This document shows, piece after piece, positions 50,883 through 59,071 of a stretch of DNA of 64,000 nt. A program made the position numbers and the translations under genes. The notes under the pieces were generated by a model. The model ran no database searches and had not been told where the DNA came from. It saw only the letters and a program-made list of their open reading frames with translations. Source of the DNA: Telmatobacter sp. DSM 110680 (GTDB lineage: Bacteria > Acidobacteriota > Terriglobia > Terriglobales > Acidobacteriaceae); contig NZ_CP121196.1 in assembly GCF_039994875.1 (NCBI RefSeq), forward strand, positions 4,836,001 through 4,900,000. The letters are read 5' to 3'. Each line of letters opens with the position of its first letter. The stretch's first letter is position 1.

Positions 50883-52865
50883 ATGAAGTCGACGGTGACG
50901 ACATCGGCGCAAGATATCCAGGCCGAACTAGAACGCATACTCGAATCCACTCCGTTCGCCAATGCGCATCGGAGCCAGCGATTCCTGCGCTACATCGTCG
51001 AATGTTCGCTGAAACATCAGGATGAATTTCTCAAGGAATTCGCGATTGCAGTAGATGTTTTCGGGCGGAATGTTTCCTATGATCCATCGATCAATGCGAC
51101 GGTTCGTGTAGAAGCAGGCAGGCTGCGTTCGCGGCTCCGCGAGTACTATGCCGATGAAGGCCGCAACGATCCGATAATCATCGACGTTCCCAAGGGAGGC
51201 TATCGCGCAACCTTTACAGGAAGAGGCATCGATAACGATGATGTTGTTCCGCAGGTAACTTCGTCAGCGGACGAAGAAGAAGCGCACGTACAACAGAAGC
51301 CGCGCTGGCACAAGTTCCTTCCGCTGGGGCTCACAGCGATCATTCTGGTCGGTGCCGTCGGCGGCATCGGATTGTGGAAGCGCCGAGTGCTTCCCACTAA
51401 CGCCGCCGGAAACGGCCAGAAAGTGCTGGCGGTGCTTCCCTTTTCAAACCAAACCGGAGCCGCCACTAACAGCTATCTCACCGAAGGCATCACGGAAACC
51501 TTGATACGCCAGTTTTCCCTAATCCCACAACTGAGGGTCATTTCGCGCGCCGCGGCAGACCGTGTAAACAAACAAAACGCCGCCAGCGAACTTGGCGTCG
51601 GGTACCTGCTGACGGGATCGCTCGAGCGCAACGCCGATGGGCGGCTGGTGTTGAACGCGGAGTTGAGCGACGCGAGAAATGGCGCCGTCTTGCGCAGCAG
51701 CCAGTACATTCCGGATGAAGCGGACCTGCGACCCATACAGGCTGAGATCGTTCAGGATGCCGTAATGGGTCTGGGAATTCCCCTCGATACCGCTCGGGCA
51801 GCGGGAGCGCAGAAACCGCTCACTTCGAGCCCCGCGGCATTTCAGAGTTTTTTGCGTGGCGTGGCGGTTGCACGAGTGCGTGACAACCCGGAAAACCTGC
51901 GCGAAGCCATTCGCGATTTTGAAGAAGCCGTGCGGCTCGACCCCTCCTTCGCGTTTGCGTATTCGTCGATGGCGGAAGGCCATCTGGCGATGGGAATCTT
52001 CTACGAGGCGCCGCTCGACCACATGCCGCTCGCGCGCAAATATGCCGAACGCGCCCTTTCTCTTGATCCGTCGATGCACCAGGCCCACGGAATTCTGGGT
52101 CTTATCGATCTGCTCTACGATTGGAACCTGCCATCGGCACAAACCGAATTGGAAGCAGCCGACACCAGAGACCATGCGATCTGGCAACTCGGCTGCACCG
52201 CTCATCTGCTTTCCATCAACGGACGTTACCGCCACGCGCAAGAAGATCTGGAGAGCATGCTGGAGTTCGATCCTCATTCAGGAATGCTGATTGCTGAATT
52301 AGGTTGCGTAAATTACTACGCCGGCCATTATGACGATTCCATTCGCTATTACAAGCAGGCTCTAAGCCTCGATCCACATTCCGTGCTCGGCTACTGGGGG
52401 ATGGCCCGTTCGCTGGCACGCCAAGGACGCTATAAGGATGCGCTCGATGAGCTTCAACAGTTCAAAAAGCTGAACGGCTTCGAACCACCCATCATCACCG
52501 CCGAAATAGGATTCACCGAAGCGGCCTCAGGAAATCGCCATGCCGCAATGGAGACGCTGAGGCAGTTGAAGGAAGAATCACAACATGCGTATGTGGATCC
52601 GTATCTGATCGCAGTAATCTACCTTGGCCTGAATGATCGTGAAAACACCTACTCCTGGCTCGATCGAGCCTACGACGCGCACTCGCCGTTCCTCATTTCG
52701 ATCGCAACCGATCCAAAGTGGTCCACATCACGGAGCGATGCCCGCTTTAAGGCGCTTTGGAATCGCATGACCGACGCAAAAGGCGGATCGCCTGCACCAA
52801 CGCAGGCGCTGGGCGCAATCCGATCATCAGCTAGACCTCTCCCGACGGATTCGATCGCACTGTAG
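50883..52865 (+). CDS. Membrane-anchored TPR protein with N-terminal putative DNA-binding domain
   Basis: A 660-residue protein. Residues 10-115 (LERILESTPFANAHRSQRFLRYIVECSLKHQDEFLKEFAIAVDVF…SINATVRVEAGRLRSRLREYYADEG…IDVPKGGYRATF) form a domain found at the N-terminus of many membrane TPR proteins; it resembles a winged helix and may bind DNA. One membrane helix (about 142-160) follows, then a FlgO-like/adenylate-cyclase-associated sensor segment (VLAVLPFSNQTGAATNSYLTEGITETLIRQF), and a C-terminal array of TPR repeats (for example IRYYKQALSLDPHSVLGYWGMARSLARQGRY). It may signal from the periplasm to DNA. Target unknown. Confidence 0.82.
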   Translation: MKSTVTTSAQDIQAELERILESTPFANAHRSQRFLRYIVECSLKHQDEFLKEFAIAVDVFGRNVSYDPSINATVRVEAGRLRSRLREYYADEGRNDPIIIDVPKGGYRATFTGRGIDNDDVVPQVTSSADEEEAHVQQKPRWHKFLPLGLTAIILVGAVGGIGLWKRRVLPTNAAGNGQKVLAVLPFSNQTGAATNSYLTEGITETLIRQFSLIPQLRVISRAAADRVNKQNAASELGVGYLLTGSLERNADGRLVLNAELSDARNGAVLRSSQYIPDEADLRPIQAEIVQDAVMGLGIPLDTARAAGAQKPLTSSPAAFQSFLRGVAVARVRDNPENLREAIRDFEEAVRLDPSFAFAYSSMAEGHLAMGIFYEAPLDHMPLARKYAERALSLDPSMHQAHGILGLIDLLYDWNLPSAQTELEAADTRDHAIWQLGCTAHLLSINGRYRHAQEDLESMLEFDPHSGMLIAELGCVNYYAGHYDDSIRYYKQALSLDPHSVLGYWGMARSLARQGRYKDALDELQQFKKLNGFEPPIITAEIGFTEAASGNRHAAMETLRQLKEESQHAYVDPYLIAVIYLGLNDRENTYSWLDRAYDAHSPFLISIATDPKWSTSRSDARFKALWNRMTDAKGGSPAPTQALGAIRSSARPLPTDSIAL

Positions 52866-53042
52866 AAAATCTGACTCGGTGCGGGTAGCCCATTGCACGG
52901 GGAGTCCAGAATTTGGACAAGCCTCGCTCCGTGAATGGAGGCCGGGGTATACGCCCTACAACTTCCGACTACCCTCACTACACGTTCCGTTGGCGCTAAC
53001 TGTTGCTAATGCGCGTAACATCAAGCTTGTAGGAGTGACCGA

Positions 53043-53339
53043 ATGCAACAATTGTCGAATCTGTCTGGTTGGCCGCCTCAAGGAGGCGCCGGTGCGTTTG
53101 ATACCCGCAAGGAATCCTTTGTCAAAACCCCGGAATCCGTGACCTTCAGAAAAGTCGACCGGATTGTGGGCACTCGCGTTGACCTGACTTGCCTCTTTGG
53201 CAAAGAGGTCGTGACCTTCCGGTTCTTTGCTTCAAACAGGGGAACTGCCGAGAATGTCGCGGAAGTTCTGGGCCGCAGCGGCGGTCAAACCTTGCGCGAT
53301 CTGGGCATGCTCTACATCGCCGACAACGACAACGGATAG
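53043..53339 (+). CDS. Small hypothetical protein
   Basis: A 98-residue frame from ATG 53043, with TAGGAG seven bases upstream. The first 25 residues are polar and Gly-rich. The rest has a soluble alpha/beta look (VTFRKVDRIVGTRVDLTCLFGKEVVTFRFFASNRGTAENVAEVLGRSGGQTLRDLGMLYIAD). No family was recognised. It lies between two large membrane TPR regulators of similar build and converges with the second. Confidence 0.55.
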   Translation: MQQLSNLSGWPPQGGAGAFDTRKESFVKTPESVTFRKVDRIVGTRVDLTCLFGKEVVTFRFFASNRGTAENVAEVLGRSGGQTLRDLGMLYIADNDNG

Positions 53340-53378
53340 CAACTGCCTCTTATTCGGCCGGGTCTTCGTGCCTTTTCT

Positions 53379-55313
53379 CTACTGATTCATGCGAGCCAGC
53401 AGAGCAGCGTAGCGGGGATCCTGGCGCACGGAATCGAAGAGCGGGTCAACGCGGATGAACGGCATGCTGAAACAGTGGATCTCACTGGCACGTTGAAACG
53501 ATGCGAAGGCGTGGTCCAGTTCGTTGACCCGAAGATCATCGAGGCCGATCTCATACGCGTTGCAGCTATTGGTCGATTGCGGAAGGGCACGGGTGCGCGC
53601 GCGCCAGAAAGGCCGCCATCCTTGCTGGCGGTAGACCTTGAGCAGTGCAGCAATATCGACCTTTGACTCATTCTCGCGCAGCGCTTCAACGTTATGTTGC
53701 ACCGCCTCATCGTGGTCACCTTTCTGCTCATAGATAAGACTCAGGTAGTGGTCGATGGATTCGGGCGATCGCTCCATCTCGGATGCCCGCTGTAGCTGAG
53801 CAACTGCGGCGTCGTACTGCCGGTCATAGTAGAGGGCAACGCCTAGCCGCCGGTTGACGAGAAACGATAGCGGATCGAGTTGAAGCGCTCGGCGCATGTG
53901 AGTGACAGCATCCTGCGGGCGGCCAACGGCATCGAGGTAAATGGCGTACTTGAACTCTGCGATGGAGTCGCTCGGATTGAGGGAGATGCCGCGGGTAAGA
54001 TTCTTCTCCGCTGCCGTCCAGTCATATAAGTAGATGGTTTGGACGCTGCCGAGTTCGGTATAAGCTTCGCCATTCTGCGGGTCGAGTTGGATGGCGCGCT
54101 GAGCCTCGGCTATGGCTTTCGGCATCAACTCCCGGGGCGTACCAATGCCGTAGGTCGTAACGGCATCGAGAGCGGAGGCATAGCCGGCGTGGGCGGACGC
54201 GTAGTTGGGATCCAGATCAATCGCATCCTTGAACGACTCGAGGCTGCGAGCGAAATCCTGCTTATTGAGAAAGTAGCGGCCTCGCAGATAGGCGTCGTGC
54301 GCCGCGGCGTTGACTGGTGCGCGCGGCGAAGGGGGAGCGAGCACGACGCTGGCCTGCGCGGCGATCTGCTGTGCGACGCTGTCCTGGAGGGAGAGGACAT
54401 CGGAGGCGGACCCCTCGAAGGACTGCGCCCAAAGGTGCCGGTCAGTGCGCGCATCGATGAGCTGAGCGGTGATGCGGATCCGATCCCCAGAGCGGACAAT
54501 TGAACCTTCGACAATCGCGTCAACATCGAGCTGGCGGGCGATGTCGGGAAGTGAGCGCCCGGAGCCTTTGTTGGCCATGACCGACGTTCGCGAAACGACC
54601 CGAAGGTTGGGTATTCGTGCAAGCTCGGTGATGAGTTCGTCGGTCATGCCGTCGGCGAAATACTCTTGGCCGGGGTCGCCGGACAGATTTTGCAGAGGCA
54701 GCACCGCAATCGAGCCGATGGCGCTGTGACTGTCTCGATGAAGAAAGCGTGCAGCCAGGGGACGGGGCCCGAGGTTGAGTACAGAGATAGTCATAACTAC
54801 GGCAACAGTGATGGCGACGACTATCCAAAGTCTGTGCTGTGGTTTCGCTAACAATCGGTCGGGGCCTGCAGAGCCCTCGCGCGCCACATACTCTTCCGGC
54901 GCCGTGACAATCTCCGGCACAGAAGCGATCGGCTGCGAAGGTGCGACCCCCTGCGAACTAGGAAAATCCTCGATCGGCACCTCAGGCTCAACCGCCGTAA
55001 CCGGTGCGACGAACCGGTAACCGGAGCCGGAGATCGTTTGTACATACTGCGGGAGGTCCGGGCTGTCCCCCAAGGCCTGCCTAATTTTGCGAATTGCGGT
55101 GTTGATTCCGTGTTCGATATCGACGAAAACTTCCTGCTCCCACAGGCGGGCGGATATCTCCTCGCGGGTCACAACCTGCCCATGCTTGGTGACTAAGAGG
55201 ACAAGGAGTTCGAGAGGCTTCCGCTCAAGCTTGAGCCTGCGCTCTTTGCGACAAAGCTCAAATTTGCCGCAATCAAGGCTGAATTCGCCGAATCGATAGA
55301 CGGCAAAGGGCAA
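53379..55313 (-). CDS. CadC-like regulator: OmpR-type winged helix, membrane helix, TPR sensor
   Basis: TTG 55313 is taken as the start because GGGAGGG precedes it by four to five bases and the winged helix begins there (AVYRFGEFSLDCGKFEL). The 644-residue product has an OmpR/PhoB-type winged helix (LLVTKHGQVVTREEISARLWEQEVFVDIEHGINTAIRKIRQALGDSPDLPQYVQTISGSGYRFVAPV), one membrane helix (near residue 170), a FlgO-like segment (SIAVLPLQNLSGDPGQEYFADGMTDELITELARIP), and C-terminal TPRs. It probably acts as a one-component membrane regulator like CadC. Direct TCACCT repeats lie in the divergent promoter region upstream. Confidence 0.88.
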   Translation of the reverse strand: MPFAVYRFGEFSLDCGKFELCRKERRLKLERKPLELLVLLVTKHGQVVTREEISARLWEQEVFVDIEHGINTAIRKIRQALGDSPDLPQYVQTISGSGYRFVAPVTAVEPEVPIEDFPSSQGVAPSQPIASVPEIVTAPEEYVAREGSAGPDRLLAKPQHRLWIVVAITVAVVMTISVLNLGPRPLAARFLHRDSHSAIGSIAVLPLQNLSGDPGQEYFADGMTDELITELARIPNLRVVSRTSVMANKGSGRSLPDIARQLDVDAIVEGSIVRSGDRIRITAQLIDARTDRHLWAQSFEGSASDVLSLQDSVAQQIAAQASVVLAPPSPRAPVNAAAHDAYLRGRYFLNKQDFARSLESFKDAIDLDPNYASAHAGYASALDAVTTYGIGTPRELMPKAIAEAQRAIQLDPQNGEAYTELGSVQTIYLYDWTAAEKNLTRGISLNPSDSIAEFKYAIYLDAVGRPQDAVTHMRRALQLDPLSFLVNRRLGVALYYDRQYDAAVAQLQRASEMERSPESIDHYLSLIYEQKGDHDEAVQHNVEALRENESKVDIAALLKVYRQQGWRPFWRARTRALPQSTNSCNAYEIGLDDLRVNELDHAFASFQRASEIHCFSMPFIRVDPLFDSVRQDPRYAALLARMNQ

Positions 55314-55398
55314 CGATTCCCTCCCAAGGGTGGATGAAGTATAGCATCGGGTAAAACAATCACCGATAGTTCCCCTCTGTATTGAGTTACTTACATCC

Positions 55399-55426
55399 TC
55401 ACCTTTCTTCACCTCGAAATTCACCT
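55399..55426. promoter_or_regulatory. Direct TCACCT repeats in a divergent promoter region
   Basis: TCACCT occurs at 55399, 55409 and 55421 (spacing 10 and 12 bp), between the start of the CadC-like regulator and the small secreted protein gene. OmpR-type regulators typically bind head-to-tail repeats of about 10 bp, so this is a candidate site. No in vivo evidence is implied. Confidence 0.45.
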
Positions 55427-55502
55427 TCCTCTATTGTTCCTGTCCTCGAATTTGCGTTGTATCAGTTCCACGCCGGCAAATTCCCCGGCATTGGAGGAAG
55501 TG

Positions 55503-56114
55503 ATGAAATCGCTAACAATGAGAATCGTGCCGATGGCAGGTGCCTTGGCTCTTGCCGCTATGGTCGTTCCTTACGCACACGCTGGCTGCGGCCAGTATCG
55601 TCCCGCGTCATTCAATGCCAGCTCGCAAAATCAGTTCGGTTCGCCGAAGCTATTGCGGGCGGCATTCGACGACGATGATGCCGCCAAGTCTGAACCCACG
55701 ATAGTCGGAACATGGAAAGAGCACTGGATCTCCGAAGGCAGTGATGGAATTCCAGACGGTACTGAAATCGACGCTGGCTACGCCCAGTGGCACAGTGACG
55801 GCACAGAGATCAACGTTTCTGGCCTGCGTGTTCCTTTAAGCGGCGACGTTTGTCTCGGTGAATGGATAAAGACCGGCCCGCGGACTTATCGGATGAACCA
55901 TTTTGGAATCTCCTATGACCCCATCTCGGGCCAAAACCTTGTCGGGCCGGCCCGGATTCAGCAATGGCTCACGCTCGATGAAAAAGGGATGGCTACATCG
56001 GGTAAATTCACCATTGATCAGTGGGACGAATCGGGCAACCTGCTCGCTCACATCCAGGGCAAAGTCATCGGAACCAGGGTTACGATGGATACCGGATTTC
56101 AAAAGGTGGAGTAG
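55503..56114 (+). CDS. Small secreted protein, unknown function
   Basis: ATG 55503 follows GGAGGAAGTG and opens a signal peptide (MKSLTMRIVPMAGALALAAMVVPYAHAG), so the longer frame from 55434 is discarded. The 203-residue product is acidic and rich in Gly, Thr and Trp (IVGTWKEHWISEGSDGIPDGTEIDAGYAQWHSDGTEINVSGLRVPLSGDVCLGEWIKTGPRTYRMNHFG). Its strands suggest a lipocalin-like or calycin-like beta barrel. No named family. It may be controlled by the divergent CadC-like regulator. Confidence 0.68.
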   Translation: MKSLTMRIVPMAGALALAAMVVPYAHAGCGQYRPASFNASSQNQFGSPKLLRAAFDDDDAAKSEPTIVGTWKEHWISEGSDGIPDGTEIDAGYAQWHSDGTEINVSGLRVPLSGDVCLGEWIKTGPRTYRMNHFGISYDPISGQNLVGPARIQQWLTLDEKGMATSGKFTIDQWDESGNLLAHIQGKVIGTRVTMDTGFQKVE

Positions 56115-56216
56115 GGTCGAATCCTCAATCGCAATCGCGGGTCTCGCACGGCGCTGACTGCTCCGAGGCGAGATCTGCGTTTGCACGGACGTCCGTCATA
56201 ATCTCACCAGTGCTTC

Positions 56217-57230
56217 TCAGGCGTTGTAACGCTTCTGATGCCAGACCCAAGCCGTACGCACAATGTCGTCGAGTTGCGTGTAGCGCGGCTTCCACCCAAG
56301 TTCGCGAATCGCTCTGTCGGAACTCGCTACCAGTATCGCCGGGTCTCCCGCTCTTCGCGGATGCAACTCTGCGGGAATCGCATGGCCGGTAACCCTCCGG
56401 GCCGACTCAATCACTTCGCGTACGCTGAATCCCTGTCCGTTCCCGAGATTGAAGATCAGACGATTCTTCGCCGCCGCGTCGGTATCGAGCGCCTTCACCG
56501 CCAGCAGGTGCGCATCCGCTAGATCCGACACATGGATGTAATCGCGAATACAGGTTCCGTCAGGAGTGGGGTAATCATCCCCGTAGATTCGGATTGACTG
56601 TCGCCGGCCCAGCGCCACATCGAGGATTAGCGGAATCAGGTGCGATTCCGGCTCGTGGTCCTCCCCACGGGTGATCCCCCCCCTCCCCTCCGGTGCCCCC
56701 GCCACGTTGAAGTAGCGAAGCGAAACAGATCGCAACCCATGAATCGCGTGGAACCAATTCAGCATGGTTTCCACCATCAGCTTCGACTCGCCGTAAACAT
56801 TGGTCGGCTTTAGGCGCGCATCTTCTTTGATTGGTACGGATTCCGGCTCCCCATATACCGCCGCCGTCGACGAAAACACCAGTTTGCGCGGACCTTCCGC
56901 AATCACCGCCTCCAGCAGTGCCAGCGTCGAAGCGGTGTTATTGCGAAAGTAGGTCTCCGGCTGTTTCATTGACTCGCCGGCTTCGATAAGCGCTGCGAAA
57001 TGCAGGACGTTGTCGAAGGGCTTTCTATCCGCTTTCGCCGACTTGAAAATATTTTCCACAGCACGACGGTCAGCGAGGTCGCCCTCGACGAATTCAACGC
57101 CCTCTGGAACCATCTCCCGCCGGGCATGGCAAAGGTTGTCAAACACTGTGGGCTCATGCCCCTGCGCCGCGAGAAGCGAAGCCACGGTGCCGCCTACATA
57201 TCCGGCACCTCCGGTAACCAAAGTTCTCAC
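56217..57230 (-). CDS. galE: UDP-glucose 4-epimerase
   Basis: Interconverts UDP-glucose and UDP-galactose (or the GlcNAc forms) with bound NAD+, feeding surface polysaccharide. The 337-residue short-chain dehydrogenase fold shows the NAD loop TLVTGGAGYVGGTVASLL, the catalytic FSSTAAVYGEPE (Ser) and YGESKLMVE (Tyr-x3-Lys), YFNVAGA, and the substrate loop TPDGTCIRDYIHVSDLADAHLLAV. All catalytic residues are present. It is monocistronic. Confidence 0.95.
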   Translation of the reverse strand: MRTLVTGGAGYVGGTVASLLAAQGHEPTVFDNLCHARREMVPEGVEFVEGDLADRRAVENIFKSAKADRKPFDNVLHFAALIEAGESMKQPETYFRNNTASTLALLEAVIAEGPRKLVFSSTAAVYGEPESVPIKEDARLKPTNVYGESKLMVETMLNWFHAIHGLRSVSLRYFNVAGAPEGRGGITRGEDHEPESHLIPLILDVALGRRQSIRIYGDDYPTPDGTCIRDYIHVSDLADAHLLAVKALDTDAAAKNRLIFNLGNGQGFSVREVIESARRVTGHAIPAELHPRRAGDPAILVASSDRAIRELGWKPRYTQLDDIVRTAWVWHQKRYNA

Positions 57231-57911
57231 AAAAATACTGTCCTTCCAGAGCGGATTGGGTTACCGTGAGTCTATTACAGCAGGCAGGCTGGAGTGGGGC
57301 ATCACTCAACTCAAAGACCGTCGTAAAGGCGGCTACCCAAACTACGTAAAATGCGGCATCGCCGCACTCATTTCCGGGTTTGAGGAAGGGTAAAGTCTGC
57401 TGCAAGCAGTCTTCTTTTTCCCTTTCTTCCCAAAACGAGGTTCTGCGACGTGATGTCTATGGGTTTATCGGTACAAAGGGAGAGGACGGATGCATTCGGG
57501 TCGAACTCAGCATGTCGGATATATCGCAGAGTGTCGCACTCTGAGAGCAAAAAATGCGCCGAGTGGCTTTTTCGCATCTTACTCCGATAGCATAGAGAAA
57601 GACTTTCGCGTCCCTCCTATTCCGAATTCTGTGGGGCAGCGTCAAACAAATCAAGCGGAGCTGAAAGGCACCATGATCCCCCGCCTTCAGGCACCCTACA
57701 ACGAGCATTATTTTGCTTTTTGGAATCAGACAGTTGCCGTTAAAAGCGAGAAAGGCTTGCGGCGACTGGAAATCATTGACATTTACCCGGAAAAGGCAGG
57801 GGCAAAATGGCAACGTTGAGTCATTTTTGCGCATCCCTCCTCTACGGTGTTTTTTCTGATTTCTCTTCAGACCCAAAACGCCGCCTCCATGGCCAAACCC
57901 GAGGTTAGAAG
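57231..57911. other. Long intergenic region without a convincing gene
   Basis: About 680 bp between galE and the TonB-like gene. Open frames occur on both strands (+ 57490-57819, - 57457-57876), but neither has a recognisable domain or ribosome site. A weak hairpin with a T-run follows near 57394-57423. The GC content is lower here. This could be a promoter region or a decayed gene. Confidence 0.5.
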
Positions 57912-58970
57912 ATGCAGATGAGTGGATATCCAGGACGTACGAGTTTCGGCTTGCTTCCCGAGCCGGAGGGGCGGTCCGCGCCTTTCGTCACCAGCGTGAC
58001 CGTGAACGTGATTCTCCTCAGCCTGGCGATTTATATAGGGATGACGGCAAAGCACGTATTACAGCAGCACAAGTTCGAGCAGACCGAGCTCATCTTCCCG
58101 ACCACTCCGCCGCCTCCGCCAAAGTTCAAGACACCACCTCCACCCAAGCTTCCAGAGCCACCCAAGCCGAAGCTTGAAATGCCCATGGAGCAGCCCAAGA
58201 TCAACATGCCCAAGCCGGAGCCGAAACCGGCTCTGAAGCCAATCGAGATGGAAGCCAAGCTCAACACGCCGCAGATCAAAGCGGCCAAGCCTTCCATTAT
58301 TCTGGCTCCCCAGCCCAAAGCGGCTCTGACTGCCGCTATGCCCGCGCAAACCAACACCGTCAAAGCCTCCACAGCGCCCGTGCATCTCGGCGAAACCTTC
58401 GGCGTCACGCCGAATCCAAACGCCAGCCGTCCAGCTACCGTAGCCGCCATTGGCAATCCCTACGGCGGCATGCAAGGCCCTGCAGTTGCTCCTCACGGAG
58501 TTGTGGGATCAGCTGGCATCGGCAACGGACTCAAGTCTGGTTCTAACGCTGGCGCGGTTGGCAAAGTTGCCCAGGCGGGCATTCCCGGTGGAACGGGAAC
58601 CGCAACTACGGGATATGCGACCGGCGGCAAGGTAGCATCTGCGGGAATACAGACGCAGATGGCGGCTGTGCCAGCAATTGCGCAGACCCCGCGTGAAGTT
58701 GCGCCAACCAGCCTTCAGCTGATCTCCAAGCCAGCGGTACAATATACCCCTGAAGCCCGTCAGTTGCGAGTACAGGGAGACGTTATTCTCCGTGTCACCT
58801 TTACCGCCAACGGACAGGTTCTCGTCAAGGGTGTGGTGCACGGACTAGGCCATGGCCTCGATGAAGAAGCCCAGCGCGTAGCCGCTCAAATTCGTTTCCG
58901 CCCCGCCACCCGTAACGGTCAGGCGGTTGATTTAACCACCAACATCACCATCACGTTTCAATTGGCATAG
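57912..58970 (+). CDS. TonB-family energy-transducing protein
   Basis: A 352-residue protein anchored by one helix (near residues 27-48, FVTSVTVNVILLSLAIYIGM). A proline-rich periplasmic span follows (TPPPPPKFKTPPPPKLPEPPKPKLEM and further Lys/Pro repeats), then a Gly/Ala-rich linker, and the C-terminal TonB domain (near residues 270-350): ISKPAVQYTPEARQLRVQGDVILRVTFTANGQVLVKGVVHGLGHGLDEEAQRVAAQIRFRPATRNGQAVDLTTNITITF. TonB domains carry energy from ExbBD to outer-membrane receptors. No exbBD or receptor is adjacent, so its partner is elsewhere. Confidence 0.9.
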   Translation: MQMSGYPGRTSFGLLPEPEGRSAPFVTSVTVNVILLSLAIYIGMTAKHVLQQHKFEQTELIFPTTPPPPPKFKTPPPPKLPEPPKPKLEMPMEQPKINMPKPEPKPALKPIEMEAKLNTPQIKAAKPSIILAPQPKAALTAAMPAQTNTVKASTAPVHLGETFGVTPNPNASRPATVAAIGNPYGGMQGPAVAPHGVVGSAGIGNGLKSGSNAGAVGKVAQAGIPGGTGTATTGYATGGKVASAGIQTQMAAVPAIAQTPREVAPTSLQLISKPAVQYTPEARQLRVQGDVILRVTFTANGQVLVKGVVHGLGHGLDEEAQRVAAQIRFRPATRNGQAVDLTTNITITFQLA

Positions 58971-59071
58971 CGTCCAATTTGCACCATTGATCGCGACAGT
59001 GCGCGATAAGTTGCCGGGAAGTCAGACACTGTCTCAAGTCCAGTAAGAAGTGATTCATCCTAGGAGATGAC

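Noticed and set aside
57394..57423. Weak hairpin followed by a T-run considered as a terminator
   Set aside because: One stem mismatch, and no plus-strand gene ends upstream that would need it.
57457..57876. 139-residue minus-strand frame and the overlapping plus-strand 109-residue frame
   Set aside because: Neither shows a domain, signal, or ribosome site, and they overlap each other; neither could be supported as a gene.
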